From contig NZ_VLLA01000001.1 of assembly GCF_007830635.1 (NCBI RefSeq), forward strand, positions 1 through 64,000: a DNA stretch of 64,000 nucleotides, read 5' to 3'. A program made the translations under genes and the position numbers. The first letter of the stretch is position 1; each line of letters starts with the position of its first letter. The stretch comes from Bradyrhizobium huanghuaihaiense (lineage in GTDB: Bacteria; Pseudomonadota; Alphaproteobacteria; Rhizobiales; Xanthobacteraceae). The notes below the pieces were generated by a model that was not told the origin of the DNA, ran no database searches, and saw nothing but the letters and a program-made list of their open reading frames with translations. Positions 48,543 through 57,763 of the stretch are shown here, piece by piece.

Positions 48543-48566
48543 CCCTTATGCTATTGTTCCCTTATG
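48543..48566 (+). repeat. Short tandem repeat spanning the patatin start codon
   Basis: TTGTTCCCTTATG occurs twice, 16 bp apart, so that two ATG codons in different frames follow identical 10-base leaders (48548 and 48564). Only the second opens the patatin frame. A recent duplication or slippage event is likely. Confidence 0.5.
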
Positions 48567-49739
48567 ACCGATCATAGCCCGGAATCCGCCAGCGTCCCCG
48601 CCAATGCGCAACGCGTCCTGGTCCTGCAGGGCGGTGGCGCGCTCGGCTCCTATCAGGCCGGCGCCTTTCAGGCGCTATGCGGCTACGGCTTCGAGCCGGA
48701 TTGGGTCGCCGGCATCTCCATCGGCGCGATCAACGCCGCCATCATCGCCGGCAATGAGGGCCACACCCGCGTCAAGCGGCTGAAGGAATTCTGGGAAATG
48801 GTCTCGGCGCCGGTGCCGTGGAAGCCGGTCGGCAGGAGCGATCACAGCCGCGAGCTGTTCAACTCGACGAGTGCGGCGCTGATCGCCACTTTCGGCGTGC
48901 CCGGCTTCTTCGTGCCGCGCGTCCCGCCCGCGCCGATGTGGCCGCCGGGCCATCCCGAAGCCGAGAGCTATTACGATACCGCGCCGCTGAAGAAGACGCT
49001 GGAGCGGCTGGTCGATTTCGACCGCATCAACGACCTCAAGACGCGCTTCTCGGTCGGCGCGGTCGGCGTCACCTCGGGCAACTTCAAATATTTCGACAAT
49101 TACGAGTTCAAGAAGCTCGGCAAGAAGATCGGCCCCGAGCACATCATGGCTTCCGGCGCGCTGCCGCCGGGCTTTCCCTCCGTGATCATCGACGACGAGC
49201 ATTACTGGGACGGCGGCATCGCCTCCAACACCCCGCTCGATTACGTGCTCGATGCCGAGCTCGCGCGCGACATGCTGATCTTCCAGGTCGACCTGTTCTC
49301 GGCGCGCGGCGATCTGCCGAATTCGCTGCTCGAGGCGACCGAGCGCGAGAAGGACATCCGCTTCTCTAGCCGCACGCGCATGAATACGGACAAGAACAAG
49401 CAGATCCACAATGCCCGCCGGGCCGTGCGCGACCTGATTTCCAAATTGCCCGATTATCTCAAGAACGACCCTTCCGTCGAATTCCTTGCCAAGGCAGCAC
49501 GTGAGAGCACCGTCACGGTGGTGCATTTGATCTATCGCAGCAAGAACTACGAATCCTCGTCCAAGGATTACGACTTCTCGCACGTCGCCATGGTCGAGCA
49601 TTGGGAAGCCGGCGTGCGCGACGTGCACCTGTCGATGCGCCACAAGGACTGGCTCGAGCAGCCGCAGTCCGGCGAGACCATGGTGACCTACGATCTCACG
49701 GGGGACGTCACCGCGCCCCCGCCAAAAAGGAGCGAATAA
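48564..49739 (+). CDS. Patatin-like phospholipase family protein
   Basis: 391 residues. The oxyanion-hole motif GGGALGSYQAG is at about 23-33, the nucleophile elbow GISIG at 50-54 (Ser52), and the catalytic Asp in DGGIASNTPLD near 216. A C-terminal DUF3734-like region (SSSKDYDFSHVAMVEHWEAG) is present. The gene sits one base before a 3-hydroxybutyrate dehydrogenase gene, an arrangement common in rhizobia, suggesting action in polyhydroxybutyrate granule or lipid turnover. Enzyme class is well supported, substrate inferred. Confidence 0.88.
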   Translation: MTDHSPESASVPANAQRVLVLQGGGALGSYQAGAFQALCGYGFEPDWVAGISIGAINAAIIAGNEGHTRVKRLKEFWEMVSAPVPWKPVGRSDHSRELFNSTSAALIATFGVPGFFVPRVPPAPMWPPGHPEAESYYDTAPLKKTLERLVDFDRINDLKTRFSVGAVGVTSGNFKYFDNYEFKKLGKKIGPEHIMASGALPPGFPSVIIDDEHYWDGGIASNTPLDYVLDAELARDMLIFQVDLFSARGDLPNSLLEATEREKDIRFSSRTRMNTDKNKQIHNARRAVRDLISKLPDYLKNDPSVEFLAKAARESTVTVVHLIYRSKNYESSSKDYDFSHVAMVEHWEAGVRDVHLSMRHKDWLEQPQSGETMVTYDLTGDVTAPPPKRSE

Positions 49740-49740
49740 C

Positions 49741-50529
49741 ATGGGTACTCTGTCAGGCAAAAACGCCGTCGTGACCGGATCGACCAGCGGCATCGGGCTC
49801 GCCTATGCGCGCGCCTTTGCCGCGGCCGGTGCCAACGTCGTCATCAACGGCTTCGGCTCGCCCGAGGACATCGAGAAGGAGCGCGCCAAGATCGAATCCG
49901 ATTTCGGCGTCAAGGCGGTCTACTCGCCCGCCGACATGACCAAGCCCGCCGAGATAGCCGGCATGATCGCACTCGGCGAGAAGTCGTTCGGCTCGGTCGA
50001 CATCCTCGTCAACAATGCCGGCATCCAGTTCGTCTCGCCGATCGAGGAGTTCCCGGTCGAGAAGTGGGACCAGATCATCGCGATCAACCTGTCCTCCGCC
50101 TTCCATGCCATCCGCGCCGCGGTGCCCGGCATGAAGAAGAAGGGCTGGGGCCGCATCATCAACACCGCCTCGGCGCACTCGCTGGTCGCCTCGCCCTTCA
50201 AGTCGGCCTATGTGTCGGCCAAGCACGGCATCGCCGGCCTGACCAAGACCGTGGCGCTCGAGGTCGCGACCCACAAGATCACCTGCAATTGCATCAGCCC
50301 CGGCTATGTCTGGACCCCGCTGGTGGAGAAGCAGATCCCCGACACGATGAAGGCGCGCGGCCTGACGCGTGAGCAGGTCATCAACGATGTGCTGCTCGAC
50401 GCGCAGCCGACCAAGGAGTTCGTCACCTCCGAGCAGGTCGCGGCGCTCGCGCTGTTCCTGTGCAGCGACGATGCCGCGCAGATCACCGGCACCAACCTGT
50501 CGATCGATGGCGGCTGGACCGCGGAGTAA
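49741..50529 (+). CDS. bdhA: 3-hydroxybutyrate dehydrogenase (SDR)
   Basis: 262 residues. NAD-binding TGSTSGIG (12-19), NNAG, catalytic Tyr157/Lys161 in YVSAKHG, and the BdhA-typical QFVSPIEEFPVEKWDQIIAIN and SIDGGWTAE at the end. It oxidises D-3-hydroxybutyrate to acetoacetate in PHB degradation. It is directly coupled to the patatin gene (1 bp). Confidence 0.93.
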   Translation: MGTLSGKNAVVTGSTSGIGLAYARAFAAAGANVVINGFGSPEDIEKERAKIESDFGVKAVYSPADMTKPAEIAGMIALGEKSFGSVDILVNNAGIQFVSPIEEFPVEKWDQIIAINLSSAFHAIRAAVPGMKKKGWGRIINTASAHSLVASPFKSAYVSAKHGIAGLTKTVALEVATHKITCNCISPGYVWTPLVEKQIPDTMKARGLTREQVINDVLLDAQPTKEFVTSEQVAALALFLCSDDAAQITGTNLSIDGGWTAE

Positions 50530-50540
50530 GCGCTCGATGC

Positions 50541-50633
50541 CGTAGGGTGGGCAAAGGCGCGCCAGCGCCGTGCCCACCATTTGTCCGCGGTTGAGAAAGA
50601 GCGGTGGGCACGCTTCGCTTTGCCCACCCTACG
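50541..50633. repeat. Intergenic repeat family E (GTAGGGTGGGCA)
   Basis: CGTAGGGTGGGCAAAGGCGC at the left and CTTTGCCCACCCTACG at the right are inverted arms, with an inner GTGCCCACC/GGTGGGCAC pair. It fills the convergent gap between bdhA and the TSUP permease gene. Confidence 0.75.
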
Positions 50634-50661
50634 AGAGTGAGAACGAGGCGGCCGCTCTCGC

Positions 50662-51486
50662 TCAATGCGTCCAGGCCAGCGCCGTCACGATGGCCGACGA
50701 CAGGTTCAGCTCCGCGAACATGATCTTGCCGGCGACCACGAACAACACGCTGGCAAGGGTCAGGCGCAGCACCGTCTCGGGGACGCGTGTCGCGCTGTAG
50801 CTGCCGACGATGATGCCGGGCAGCGAGCCCAGCAGCAGCACGCCCATCAGCGCCCAGTCGACATCGCCAAGCGCCCAGTGCCCGATGCCGGCCACCAGCG
50901 TCAGCGGCACGGCATGGGCGATGTCGGAGCCGACGATGGTTGCCATCGGCAGGCGCGGGTAGAGCAGCAGCAGCACGGTCACGCCGACGGCGCCGGCGCC
51001 GACCGACGAAATCGAGACGAGCACGCCAAGCACGATGCCCGTGATGACGGTCGCAACCGCCGTGGTGCGATCGTCGACCTGCTCCAGTCTCCTGCGATAG
51101 CGCTCCATGATCGCCTTGCGGAAGATCAGCGACGTCGCGGTCAGCAGCAGTGCGAAGCACAGCACCAAATTGACCAGGCTGCGCTCGGTATCGCTTTTGA
51201 GATCGAGCTTCCACAGCACCAGCAGCGTCAGCGCGCTCGCCGGAATGCTGCCGCAGGCGAGCCGCAGCACCGCCGGCCAGTGTACGCTGCGCGACCAGCC
51301 ATGCACGATGCTGCCGCCGGTCTTGGTGGCGGCGGCATAGAGCAGGTCGGTGCCGACGGCGGTGGAAGGATGGACGCCGAACAGCAGGATCAGCAGCGGC
51401 GTCATCAACGAGCCGCCACCCACGCCGGTCATCCCGACAAGCAGGCCGACGCCAAATCCGGAGGCGACGTAGAGTGGATCGATCAT
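50662..51486 (-). CDS. TSUP (TauE/SafE) family sulfite/anion permease
   Basis: 274 residues and about eight helices. Two inverted-repeat TSUP motifs are visible: GLLVGMTGVGGGSLMTPLLI near residue 14 and GVLVSISSVGAGAVGVTVLL in the second half. Members export sulfite or sulfoacetate or move other organosulfur anions. The start at 51486 (MIDPLYVASGFG) is chosen from homology; the frame is open to 51558. It lies near, but is not part of, the sulfate region. Confidence 0.85.
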   Translation of the reverse strand: MIDPLYVASGFGVGLLVGMTGVGGGSLMTPLLILLFGVHPSTAVGTDLLYAAATKTGGSIVHGWSRSVHWPAVLRLACGSIPASALTLLVLWKLDLKSDTERSLVNLVLCFALLLTATSLIFRKAIMERYRRRLEQVDDRTTAVATVITGIVLGVLVSISSVGAGAVGVTVLLLLYPRLPMATIVGSDIAHAVPLTLVAGIGHWALGDVDWALMGVLLLGSLPGIIVGSYSATRVPETVLRLTLASVLFVVAGKIMFAELNLSSAIVTALAWTH

Positions 51487-51675
51487 GGTCTGGGGAATGT
51501 TAGGTTTATCTCGTCCGTTGGGCAATACGACGTAGAATAAACTTTCCCCGAGTGGCAACTACTTAGGAGGAATAAGAAAAATCATGCTGCTGGTTCTGAA
51601 TGGGTAGGAGTTTCGCCTCATTCCGCGCCATGCCGCGAAACAGCCGTTCCACCGCACCGGCAAGGCGCGCAGCGT

Positions 51676-53112
51676 CTACTTGCCGAACGCCAGCACATGC
51701 AGTCCCAGCCGCTGCCGCACGATCCAGAACAGCAGCACCGTCTCGAAGCTCAGCGAGATCGAGGTCGCCGCGGCCGCGCCATGGCCGCCGTAGCGCGGCA
51801 CCAGCGCGATGCAGAGCACCAGGTTCATCACGAAGGCCAGCGCGTAGGCCAGCGCGCAGATCTTCTGCTCGCCGAGCATGTTGAGCAGGCGCTCGACCGG
51901 GCCGATCGCGGCGCGCACCACGAGGCCGATCGCTGAGACGAACATGATGTCGTAGCCGACCACGAATTGCGGCCCGAACAGCCAGAGCAGCGGCCTGCCG
52001 AGCGCGAGCAGCACGATGGTCGCCGACAGCGACGGCCAGAACGTCCAGTTGATGGCGTGCGCGACGTAAGCCGACAGCCGCGCCTTGTCGCCGCTGGCGT
52101 TGTATTCCGCGAAGCGATGCGCCGTTGTCGCCGACATCGCGTAGTGGATGAACGAGACCAGCGCCAGCGTCTTCACCACGGCGAAATAGACGCCGACCTC
52201 GTCGGATGGCCGAAACTGTTGCAGCACGAGCACGTCGGTATAGGACAAGAGCAGGTAGAAGCTCTCCACCAGCAGGATCGGTAGCGATATGGCGAGCCAG
52301 CCACTGACATCGTAGGCCTTCGGGCCCGGCTCGATGTGGTCGGCGAGCTTGCGGTTCAGCACCACCATCTGGCCGGTCATCGCGATCCACACCGCACCCA
52401 GGCTCGCGACCATCGCGGCGACCGCGCCGAGATGATAGCCGAGCAGGAAGGCGGCGCCCGTGATGCCGATGATCAGCGCTTGGCGGATGATGAATTGCGG
52501 CATCAGGCCGAGCTGCATCCAGTCGTGCGAGCGCGCGATGCCGTCCTGGGTGTTGGCGACGACGAAGGCCGGCAGCGTCATGCAGCCGATATAGAGCGGC
52601 AGCACCTCGGCCGGATCGATCCAGGGCGACAGCAGCCTGACGATGCCGGCAAGGCCGAGCGACACCAGCGTGGAGACGGCAAAGGTCAGCCAGCGGCTAC
52701 CGAAGAGGAAGCCGCGCAGCAGCGCATGCTCGCCGCTCGTGCGGTACTCCGGGATGATTTTTTGCGCGGAGGCCGAGATGCCGAAATCCATCATGCTGCC
52801 GAGCAGCAGCACCCAGGTCCAGACATAGACATAGATGCCGTAGTCGGACGTGCCCATCCAGCGTGCGAGCAGCACCTGCGAGACATAGGCAAGGCCCGCG
52901 CTGATGACGCGGATGATGAAGATCGTGCCCGCCAGCCGCCGCGTCAGCGACGCCTCGCTCGATCCGCCCGTCAGCTTGCCGCGCAGTCGCGCGATCAGTC
53001 CGGCCGGTCCGGTCGTTGCTGGCTCTGCATCCATCACGGCCAATTCGAGGGTCCCCAAACGTCCCGCACCAAGCGTTCCGCATGCTGCGGCAGCCTTTGA
53101 CCTAGCAACCAT
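51676..53112 (-). CDS. Polysaccharide flippase (Wzx / MOP superfamily)
   Basis: 478 residues with about 12-14 helices: IFIIRVISAGLAYVSQVLLA opens the membrane domain near residue 63, with ARWMGTSDYGIYVYVWTW and a C-terminal NMLGEQKICALAYALAFVMN typical of MOP flippases, which move undecaprenyl- or lipid-linked oligosaccharides across the membrane. No glycosyltransferase is adjacent. The start could be the ATG at 53034 (MDAEPATTG) because no convincing ribosome site precedes 53112. The region 51487-51675 upstream of the TSUP start has no gene I can support. Confidence 0.85.
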   Translation of the reverse strand: MVARSKAAAACGTLGAGRLGTLELAVMDAEPATTGPAGLIARLRGKLTGGSSEASLTRRLAGTIFIIRVISAGLAYVSQVLLARWMGTSDYGIYVYVWTWVLLLGSMMDFGISASAQKIIPEYRTSGEHALLRGFLFGSRWLTFAVSTLVSLGLAGIVRLLSPWIDPAEVLPLYIGCMTLPAFVVANTQDGIARSHDWMQLGLMPQFIIRQALIIGITGAAFLLGYHLGAVAAMVASLGAVWIAMTGQMVVLNRKLADHIEPGPKAYDVSGWLAISLPILLVESFYLLLSYTDVLVLQQFRPSDEVGVYFAVVKTLALVSFIHYAMSATTAHRFAEYNASGDKARLSAYVAHAINWTFWPSLSATIVLLALGRPLLWLFGPQFVVGYDIMFVSAIGLVVRAAIGPVERLLNMLGEQKICALAYALAFVMNLVLCIALVPRYGGHGAAAATSISLSFETVLLFWIVRQRLGLHVLAFGK

Positions 53113-53302
53113 TCGTTAAGATACGGTTGGGTCAACGATATTGTCCCGGCCTAGGCGCGTACGCATGAACTGGCGCGGTGGTCAGGCCGCGTATGAGGTC
53201 AGTGCTGTGCCGAAAGGGGCCAGCGACCATCAGCTGGAAGACAAGAGTCTGGCCGCCTCCACGTTGACCCACTCAGAACGAGAACCACGGTCCGGCATGA
53301 AA

Positions 53303-53325
53303 CAGGCGGCCCTTTGGGCCGCCTG
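53303..53325. terminator. Terminator-like hairpin
   Basis: CAGGCGGCCC-TTT-GGGCCGCCTG, a 10-pair perfect stem, lies 22 bp after the stop of the secreted protein gene (minus strand). There is only a weak U run, so it may need rho or act as a stability element. Confidence 0.55.
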
Positions 53326-53347
53326 ACCTAGCCTGGGTGCAGATGGG

Positions 53348-53746
53348 TTATTGGCAGAGATGCTGGCGACCGTCAGCACCCTTGTAAAGGGTGCCAGGCC
53401 TGCAGACGATGCCGTTGCGGGCGGCATATTGAGACCAGCTGCCGTTCCAGCCGTAACCGCCGTCGCCGCCGCCATACATGGCGTAGGAATTGCCCCAGCC
53501 GCCGGGATTGCCCCAGCTGCCGGCGGCGGGAGCGCCTACTGGCGCCGGCTGTTGATACGCCGCTCGACGAGCTGCTTGCCGATACCGAGGGGCGGTGGGG
53601 GGACTGCCGGTTCCAAGACCGGTGCAGTTGGCGAATTCAGCTTGGCAGAGGTCCGGATTGGATTGGGCCCACTGCGCTGGTGCAGCAGAACTGAACAAGG
53701 CGGATGCCGCAACCACGGCCGCGCCAAGAATCCTCGGATTCATCAT
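53348..53746 (-). CDS. Secreted Gly/Trp-rich hypothetical protein
   Basis: 132 residues from the ATG at 53744-53746, chosen for AAGGAGC 6 bases upstream. Signal peptide MMNPRILGAAVVAASALFSS...APAQ, then a QSNPDLCQAEFANCTG segment, a basic Gln/Ala stretch and a Gly/Trp/Tyr-rich region (WGNPGGWGNSYAMYGGGDGG), ending with VCRPGTLYKGADGRQHLCQ. Four cysteines in two pairs suggest disulfides. I do not recognise a family; similar small secreted proteins occur in Bradyrhizobium. Confidence 0.7.
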   Translation of the reverse strand: MMNPRILGAAVVAASALFSSAAPAQWAQSNPDLCQAEFANCTGLGTGSPPTAPRYRQAARRAAYQQPAPVGAPAAGSWGNPGGWGNSYAMYGGGDGGYGWNGSWSQYAARNGIVCRPGTLYKGADGRQHLCQ

Positions 53747-53988
53747 GGCTTGCTCCTTGTGGTTTGACGTGGCGCTGAATGCCACGCTTGACAGAGCCTA
53801 TACGACGCTTGCGAGACTGACCATGTTGCTTCGGCATCGCCAAAATTGGGACTGCTCTGGGTCCAGGACAGTAATGCTCTGACTGATCGTAAGATTTCCG
53901 CTTGAGCGTTAGAGGCCGACGTCTGCGCCTTCTCGAGTACACGTTCTCGTGTGCAATTATGCACGGGAGCGGGGACGATCGGCAAACT

Positions 53989-54822
53989 TCATTCCAGGTT
54001 CGTATTGAACTCGTACGACTTCTCCGGCCCAACCAGCGTGAACTTCAGCGCTGCGCCCTCGGCCTTGGCGCCCGGCGGCAGCCCGTCGAGCTCAAATGAG
54101 AAGCGCTTCACGCCGGGCGGGCTGGGCGCGATCGGCGCGGGGATCGGCAACGACCAGTCGGGCGTCGGCCCTTCGACGAACAGATTGACGTTGCGGCCAT
54201 CAGGCACAATCACGTCGACCACCACATTCTTGGCCCCGTCGCGCTTGATGTCGCGGATGGTGAGCGGATTGGGATCACCGATCGTGGCGGGCTTGGGCAC
54301 GGTGTCGAGCGCGGCACGCAAGTTCGCGTCCTCGGTCGAGGCGACGCTGTTGAAGCCGAGCTCGGCATTGGCCTCGACAGGAATGCAAAGTTTCTCGCAC
54401 ACCGCGTAGTTGATCTCGGCACGCAGCGTCACCGGCTTGTCGGCGGACTTGGCGACGATGCGCAGCGGCAGCACGATCTGGTCGTGATAGCCGATCGAAT
54501 GGCCGCCCGCGCCGTCGTCGAATTTCAGCGGCGCCGGCCACATCACCGTCACCGCTTCGACATTTTCTGATTTCGAGAAGTCGAACCGCGGCGGAACGCC
54601 GGAATCGCCGGGCATGCGCCAGTAGGTCTTCCAGCCGGGCTGGAGCTGGAAGGCGATACCGCCGAGCAGCACGGCGCCGCTACGCGATCCCGCCAGCAGC
54701 CGCACTGCGGAATGTCCGTCGCGCTGCCAGGGCGAGGCGTCGTCGGCGTGCGCGGCAAGCGCCGACGCAAGCAGGGTTGTCGCGATGCCAATCGCCGCAC
54801 GCAGGGGAACTCTTGTCAGCAT
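53989..54822 (-). CDS. Stand-alone DsbD N-terminal-domain protein (DsbD-alpha/ScsB-like)
   Basis: 277 residues. A signal peptide (IGIATTLLASALAAHA) is followed by a domain matching the periplasmic part of DsbD/ScsB: GGIAFQLQPGWKTYWRMPGD, DFSKSENVEAVTVMWPAP, YHDQIVLPLRIV, and INYAVCEKLCIPVEA with Cys142 and Cys146. The transmembrane and thioredoxin domains of DsbD are absent, so the protein ends where a full-length DsbD would enter the membrane. It may pass or receive disulfides with a separate partner, or deal with copper stress as ScsB does. It is divergent from yqgE. The 242 bp between 53747 and 53988 holds nothing I recognise. Confidence 0.82.
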   Translation of the reverse strand: MLTRVPLRAAIGIATTLLASALAAHADDASPWQRDGHSAVRLLAGSRSGAVLLGGIAFQLQPGWKTYWRMPGDSGVPPRFDFSKSENVEAVTVMWPAPLKFDDGAGGHSIGYHDQIVLPLRIVAKSADKPVTLRAEINYAVCEKLCIPVEANAELGFNSVASTEDANLRAALDTVPKPATIGDPNPLTIRDIKRDGAKNVVVDVIVPDGRNVNLFVEGPTPDWSLPIPAPIAPSPPGVKRFSFELDGLPPGAKAEGAALKFTLVGPEKSYEFNTNLE

Positions 54823-54964
54823 GGCACGTCTTTACAGGGTCACACCTAGGCAAACCATTGAATTGCTTGTGATGCATGCACTCGAATCAAATCTCTGCAA
54901 GCCTTGATTTGACAGCGGCTAGGTCCGACATCAGGATAGGAATTGAAACCGGAGTGCTTCAGCG

Positions 54965-55609
54965 ATGGCTCCCACTGGCAAGAGGACGGGCGAAAGCACC
55001 CGAGGCGCGGGCGCCGGGCTCCCCAATTCGGCCGGTTATCTCGACGGCCGACTCCTGATCGCGATGCCCGTGATGGGCGATCCCCGTTTCGAGCGCTCGG
55101 TGATCTATCTCTGTGCCCACTCGGCCGAAGGCGCCATGGGCATCATCGTCAACCACCCGGCCGGCAGCATCGATTTCCCCGAGCTGTTGCAGCAGCTCGG
55201 CATCATCAAGAAGGGCGAGCACATCAAGCTGCCGGGGAACGCCGAGAGCATGAAGGTGCTGCAAGGCGGTCCCGTCGACACCGGCCGCGGCTTCGTGCTG
55301 CATTCCAGCGACTTCTACATCGAGAAGGCTACGCTGCGGATCGACGACGGTGTCTGCCTCACCGCGACCGTCGACATCCTGCGCGCGATCGCCAATGGCT
55401 CCGGCCCCAAGCACGCCATCCTCGCGCTCGGCTATGCCGGCTGGGCACCGGGCCAGCTCGAGACCGAGATCCAGAGCAATGGCTGGCTGCATTGCGATGC
55501 GGACGCCGACCTGATCTTCGGCGACGACGTCGACGAGAAATACGGCCGCGCCCTGCGCAAGATCGGCATCGACCCCGGCATGCTCTCGAACGAGGCTGGG
55601 CACGCGTAG
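54965..55609 (+). CDS. yqgE: YqgE/AlgH family protein (UPF0301)
   Basis: 214 residues. [53 protein letters not shown] and [20 protein letters not shown] are the family's signature blocks. The N-terminal 24 residues (Gly/Thr-rich) are an extension. AlgH/YqgE proteins have no settled biochemical role; AlgH affects alginate control in Pseudomonas. The gene is divergent from the DsbD-N gene across 142 bp. Confidence 0.9.
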   Translation: MAPTGKRTGESTRGAGAGLPNSAGYLDGRLLIAMPVMGDPRFERSVIYLCAHSAEGAMGIIVNHPAGSIDFPELLQQLGIIKKGEHIKLPGNAESMKVLQGGPVDTGRGFVLHSSDFYIEKATLRIDDGVCLTATVDILRAIANGSGPKHAILALGYAGWAPGQLETEIQSNGWLHCDADADLIFGDDVDEKYGRALRKIGIDPGMLSNEAGHA

Positions 55610-55639
55610 CTGGCGTTGAGTGTAGCTCAACTCCCACCA

Positions 55640-55726
55640 CGTCATTGCGAGGAGCGAAGCGACGAAGCAATCCAGAATCCCGACGCGGAGGGATTCTGGA
55701 TTGCTTCGCTTCGCTCGCAATGACGG
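55640..55726. repeat. Intergenic repeat family C (CGTCATTGCGAG)
   Basis: CGTCATTGCGAGGAGCGAAG at the left and CTTCGCTCGCAATGACG at the right; the inner arms GCAATCCAGAATCC/GGATTCTGGATTGC pair perfectly. The element of about 87 bp lies between convergent yqgE and the dioxygenase gene and would form a long hairpin in either transcript. Confidence 0.75.
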
Positions 55727-55796
55727 AGTGTGTTGAAGCGCCCGCGCCCTGTCGTCGGCATCTCTGCCGTCGCTGCCTTCACCACGACTGCCGCGC

Positions 55797-56684
55797 CTAC
55801 TCCGCCGCCTGCTGCTGCACCGTCGGCTCGGTCCCTGCGACCGTCGCCCTGCGCATGTCGCGGGGCTGGGACTGGTCGTAGCGGCGGACGCGGTGCATGG
55901 TCTGGCGGTTGTCCCACATCACGAGATCATGCAGCTTCCATTTGTGGACGTAGACGAAATCTGCTTGCGTCGCGTGTTCATTCAGATCGCGCAGCAGGAG
56001 GCGTCCCTCCGGCATGCTCATGCCGACCACCTTGCCGGCATGCGATGAGAGATACAGCGATTTGCGGCGATGCACGGGATGCGTCCGCACCAGCCGCTGC
56101 AGCACCGGCTTGAACATCTCCTTCTCTTCGTCGGTGTACTCGGTGAAGCCGAGCGATCCCCGCGAATACATCAGCGAGTGCTCGCAGACGAGGTCCTCGA
56201 TCTCCGCCTTGGTCTCCTCGTCCAGCGCGTCGTAGGCCGCGCGCATGTCGGCGAACTCGGTGTTGCCGCCCTTCGGGTTGACCACCCGCGCCGACAGCAG
56301 CGAGAATTTTGCCGGGATGGGGCGGAACGAGCTGTCGGAATGCCACAGGCAGTTGCCGAGATTGAACAGATGCGCGCGGCTGTCCTTCGCCAGCGGCTTG
56401 CCGTCCTTGCCGAGATTGGAGACGTCGTTGAGGCCCGACTGCAGCCGGTAATCCTTCTCCTTGGTCACGGTGCCGCCGCGCGCATCCTCGCGCTGGCCGA
56501 AATTCAGCGCGAAGGCCATCTGCTGCTCGTCGTTGATGTCCTGGTCGTGGAAGACCAGCACCGCGTATTTGTCCATGGCGGCCTCGACCTCGCGCGCCTC
56601 GTCAGGTGTGAGAGGCTTGCGCAGATCGAGGCCGGACACCTCGCCCACAAAATATTTCTGAAGCTGCCGGATGGCGATCGTCAT
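55797..56684 (-). CDS. TauD/TfdA-family Fe(II)/2-oxoglutarate-dependent dioxygenase
   Basis: 295 residues from the ATG at 56682-56684, preceded by GGGAGAG. The iron triad is present: His115 and Asp117 in LWHSDSSF and His264 in TMHRVRRYD; Arg275 or Arg279 downstream can bind 2-oxoglutarate. Length and motifs resemble TfdA and the TfdA-alpha proteins of Bradyrhizobium, which cleave the ether of 2,4-D-like aryloxyacids, but taurine-type or other substrates are equally possible. Two SDR genes follow upstream, and together they could form a small catabolic set. Confidence 0.87.
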   Translation of the reverse strand: MTIAIRQLQKYFVGEVSGLDLRKPLTPDEAREVEAAMDKYAVLVFHDQDINDEQQMAFALNFGQREDARGGTVTKEKDYRLQSGLNDVSNLGKDGKPLAKDSRAHLFNLGNCLWHSDSSFRPIPAKFSLLSARVVNPKGGNTEFADMRAAYDALDEETKAEIEDLVCEHSLMYSRGSLGFTEYTDEEKEMFKPVLQRLVRTHPVHRRKSLYLSSHAGKVVGMSMPEGRLLLRDLNEHATQADFVYVHKWKLHDLVMWDNRQTMHRVRRYDQSQPRDMRRATVAGTEPTVQQQAAE

Positions 56685-56784
56685 GACGTTCTCTCCCGCG
56701 TGCCGCGAACGGTTGGTCCGTTCTGTCGGTGAAAAAGCTACTCCCGCACTCGTCGTTGTCAACGCTCAGTGCGCATAGCAGCCC

Positions 56785-56870
56785 GTAGCCCGGATGGAGC
56801 GAAGCATAATCCGGGGTTCTCACCTCGTGGAAAGACCGTCCCGGATTGCGCTGCGCTCCATCCGGGCTAC
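56785..56870. repeat. Intergenic repeat family B, copy 3
   Basis: GTAGCCCGGATGGAGCGAAG at the left and GCGCTCCATCCGGGCTAC at the right, with ATCCGGGGTTCT and GTCCCGGATTGC inside. It is the GGAGCG variant of the copies at 33111 and 33537, and lies 17 bp after the SDR stop at 56887. Confidence 0.75.
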
Positions 56871-56886
56871 GCACCTTTGACGCCTC

Positions 56887-57666
56887 TCACGCGTTCCGAG
56901 CCATCAACCCGCCATCGACGGGAATGACCGCGCCAGTGAGGAACGACGCTGCCGGCAGGCACAGGCTCAGCGTCATATGCGCGACCTCTTCGGGGTTGCC
57001 GTAACGGCCGAGTGCGGTGCGGCGCTTGGCGTAGATGGTCTTGTGCTCCTCGGAAATGCGGTCGGTGATGGCGGTGCGGATCGGGCCCGGGCAGATGCAG
57101 TTGACGGTGATGCCTTCACGGCCGAGCTCGACCGCGAGCGAGCGGGTGAGGCTCGCGACGCCGCCCTTCGCCGCCGAATAGGGGCTGTGCAATGCGGTGG
57201 CGCCGAGCGCCTCGGTGGAAGCGATGTTGACGATGCGCGGGCTCTTCGACCGGCGTAAATGCGGCAGCGCGGCGCGGATGATGCGCGGATGCGCCGTCAG
57301 CATCACGGCGATGCCCTTGGCCCAGGCGTCTTCGTAACCTTCGTCGTCGATTGCGACGCGCACGGAGATGCCGGCATTGTTGACGACGATGTCGAGCCCG
57401 CCGAAATGTGCGGCGACATCGCCGACCACGCGCTTGATCTCGCCGGCGTCTGCAACGTCGAGCTTCCACGCCTTCGCCGCGCCGCCGCTCGCCGCGATCT
57501 CCTTCGCGAGAGACAATGCACCCTGCTCGTCGTAATCGGTGACAGCGACGTTCGCGCCCTCGCTTGCGAACACGCGCGCGGTGGCGCGCCCCATGCCGCT
57601 GGCAGCTCCGGTGACGAGAACGGTCAGGCCCTTCACGGAGCGGCTGAGCTCTTTGAACTCGGACAT
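56887..57666 (-). CDS. Short-chain dehydrogenase/reductase
   Basis: 259 residues. TGAASGMG (19-26), NNAGISV, catalytic Tyr/Lys in SPYSAAKGGVASLTRSLAVEL, and ICPGPIRTAI. It is a classical NAD(P)-dependent SDR of unknown substrate. The ATG at 57664-57666 (MSEFKELSRS) was chosen because GAGGAAAC lies upstream; the frame continues to 57717. It is divergent from a second SDR across 97 bp, so both may share a control region. Confidence 0.87.
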   Translation of the reverse strand: MSEFKELSRSVKGLTVLVTGAASGMGRATARVFASEGANVAVTDYDEQGALSLAKEIAASGGAAKAWKLDVADAGEIKRVVGDVAAHFGGLDIVVNNAGISVRVAIDDEGYEDAWAKGIAVMLTAHPRIIRAALPHLRRSKSPRIVNIASTEALGATALHSPYSAAKGGVASLTRSLAVELGREGITVNCICPGPIRTAITDRISEEHKTIYAKRRTALGRYGNPEEVAHMTLSLCLPAASFLTGAVIPVDGGLMARNA

Positions 57667-57763
57667 GCTGTTTCCTCGCTGGGTCTTGTTTGTTGTTATG
57701 ATTGACAAGGCTGGCATCGATCCGCAGACAGGTCAAACAAGCAAGACAAAATGGGAGGCCGCG

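Noticed and set aside
53141..53326. 61-codon plus-strand frame between the flippase and the secreted protein
   Set aside because: It ends inside a terminator-like hairpin, has no ribosome site, and its composition is unremarkable.
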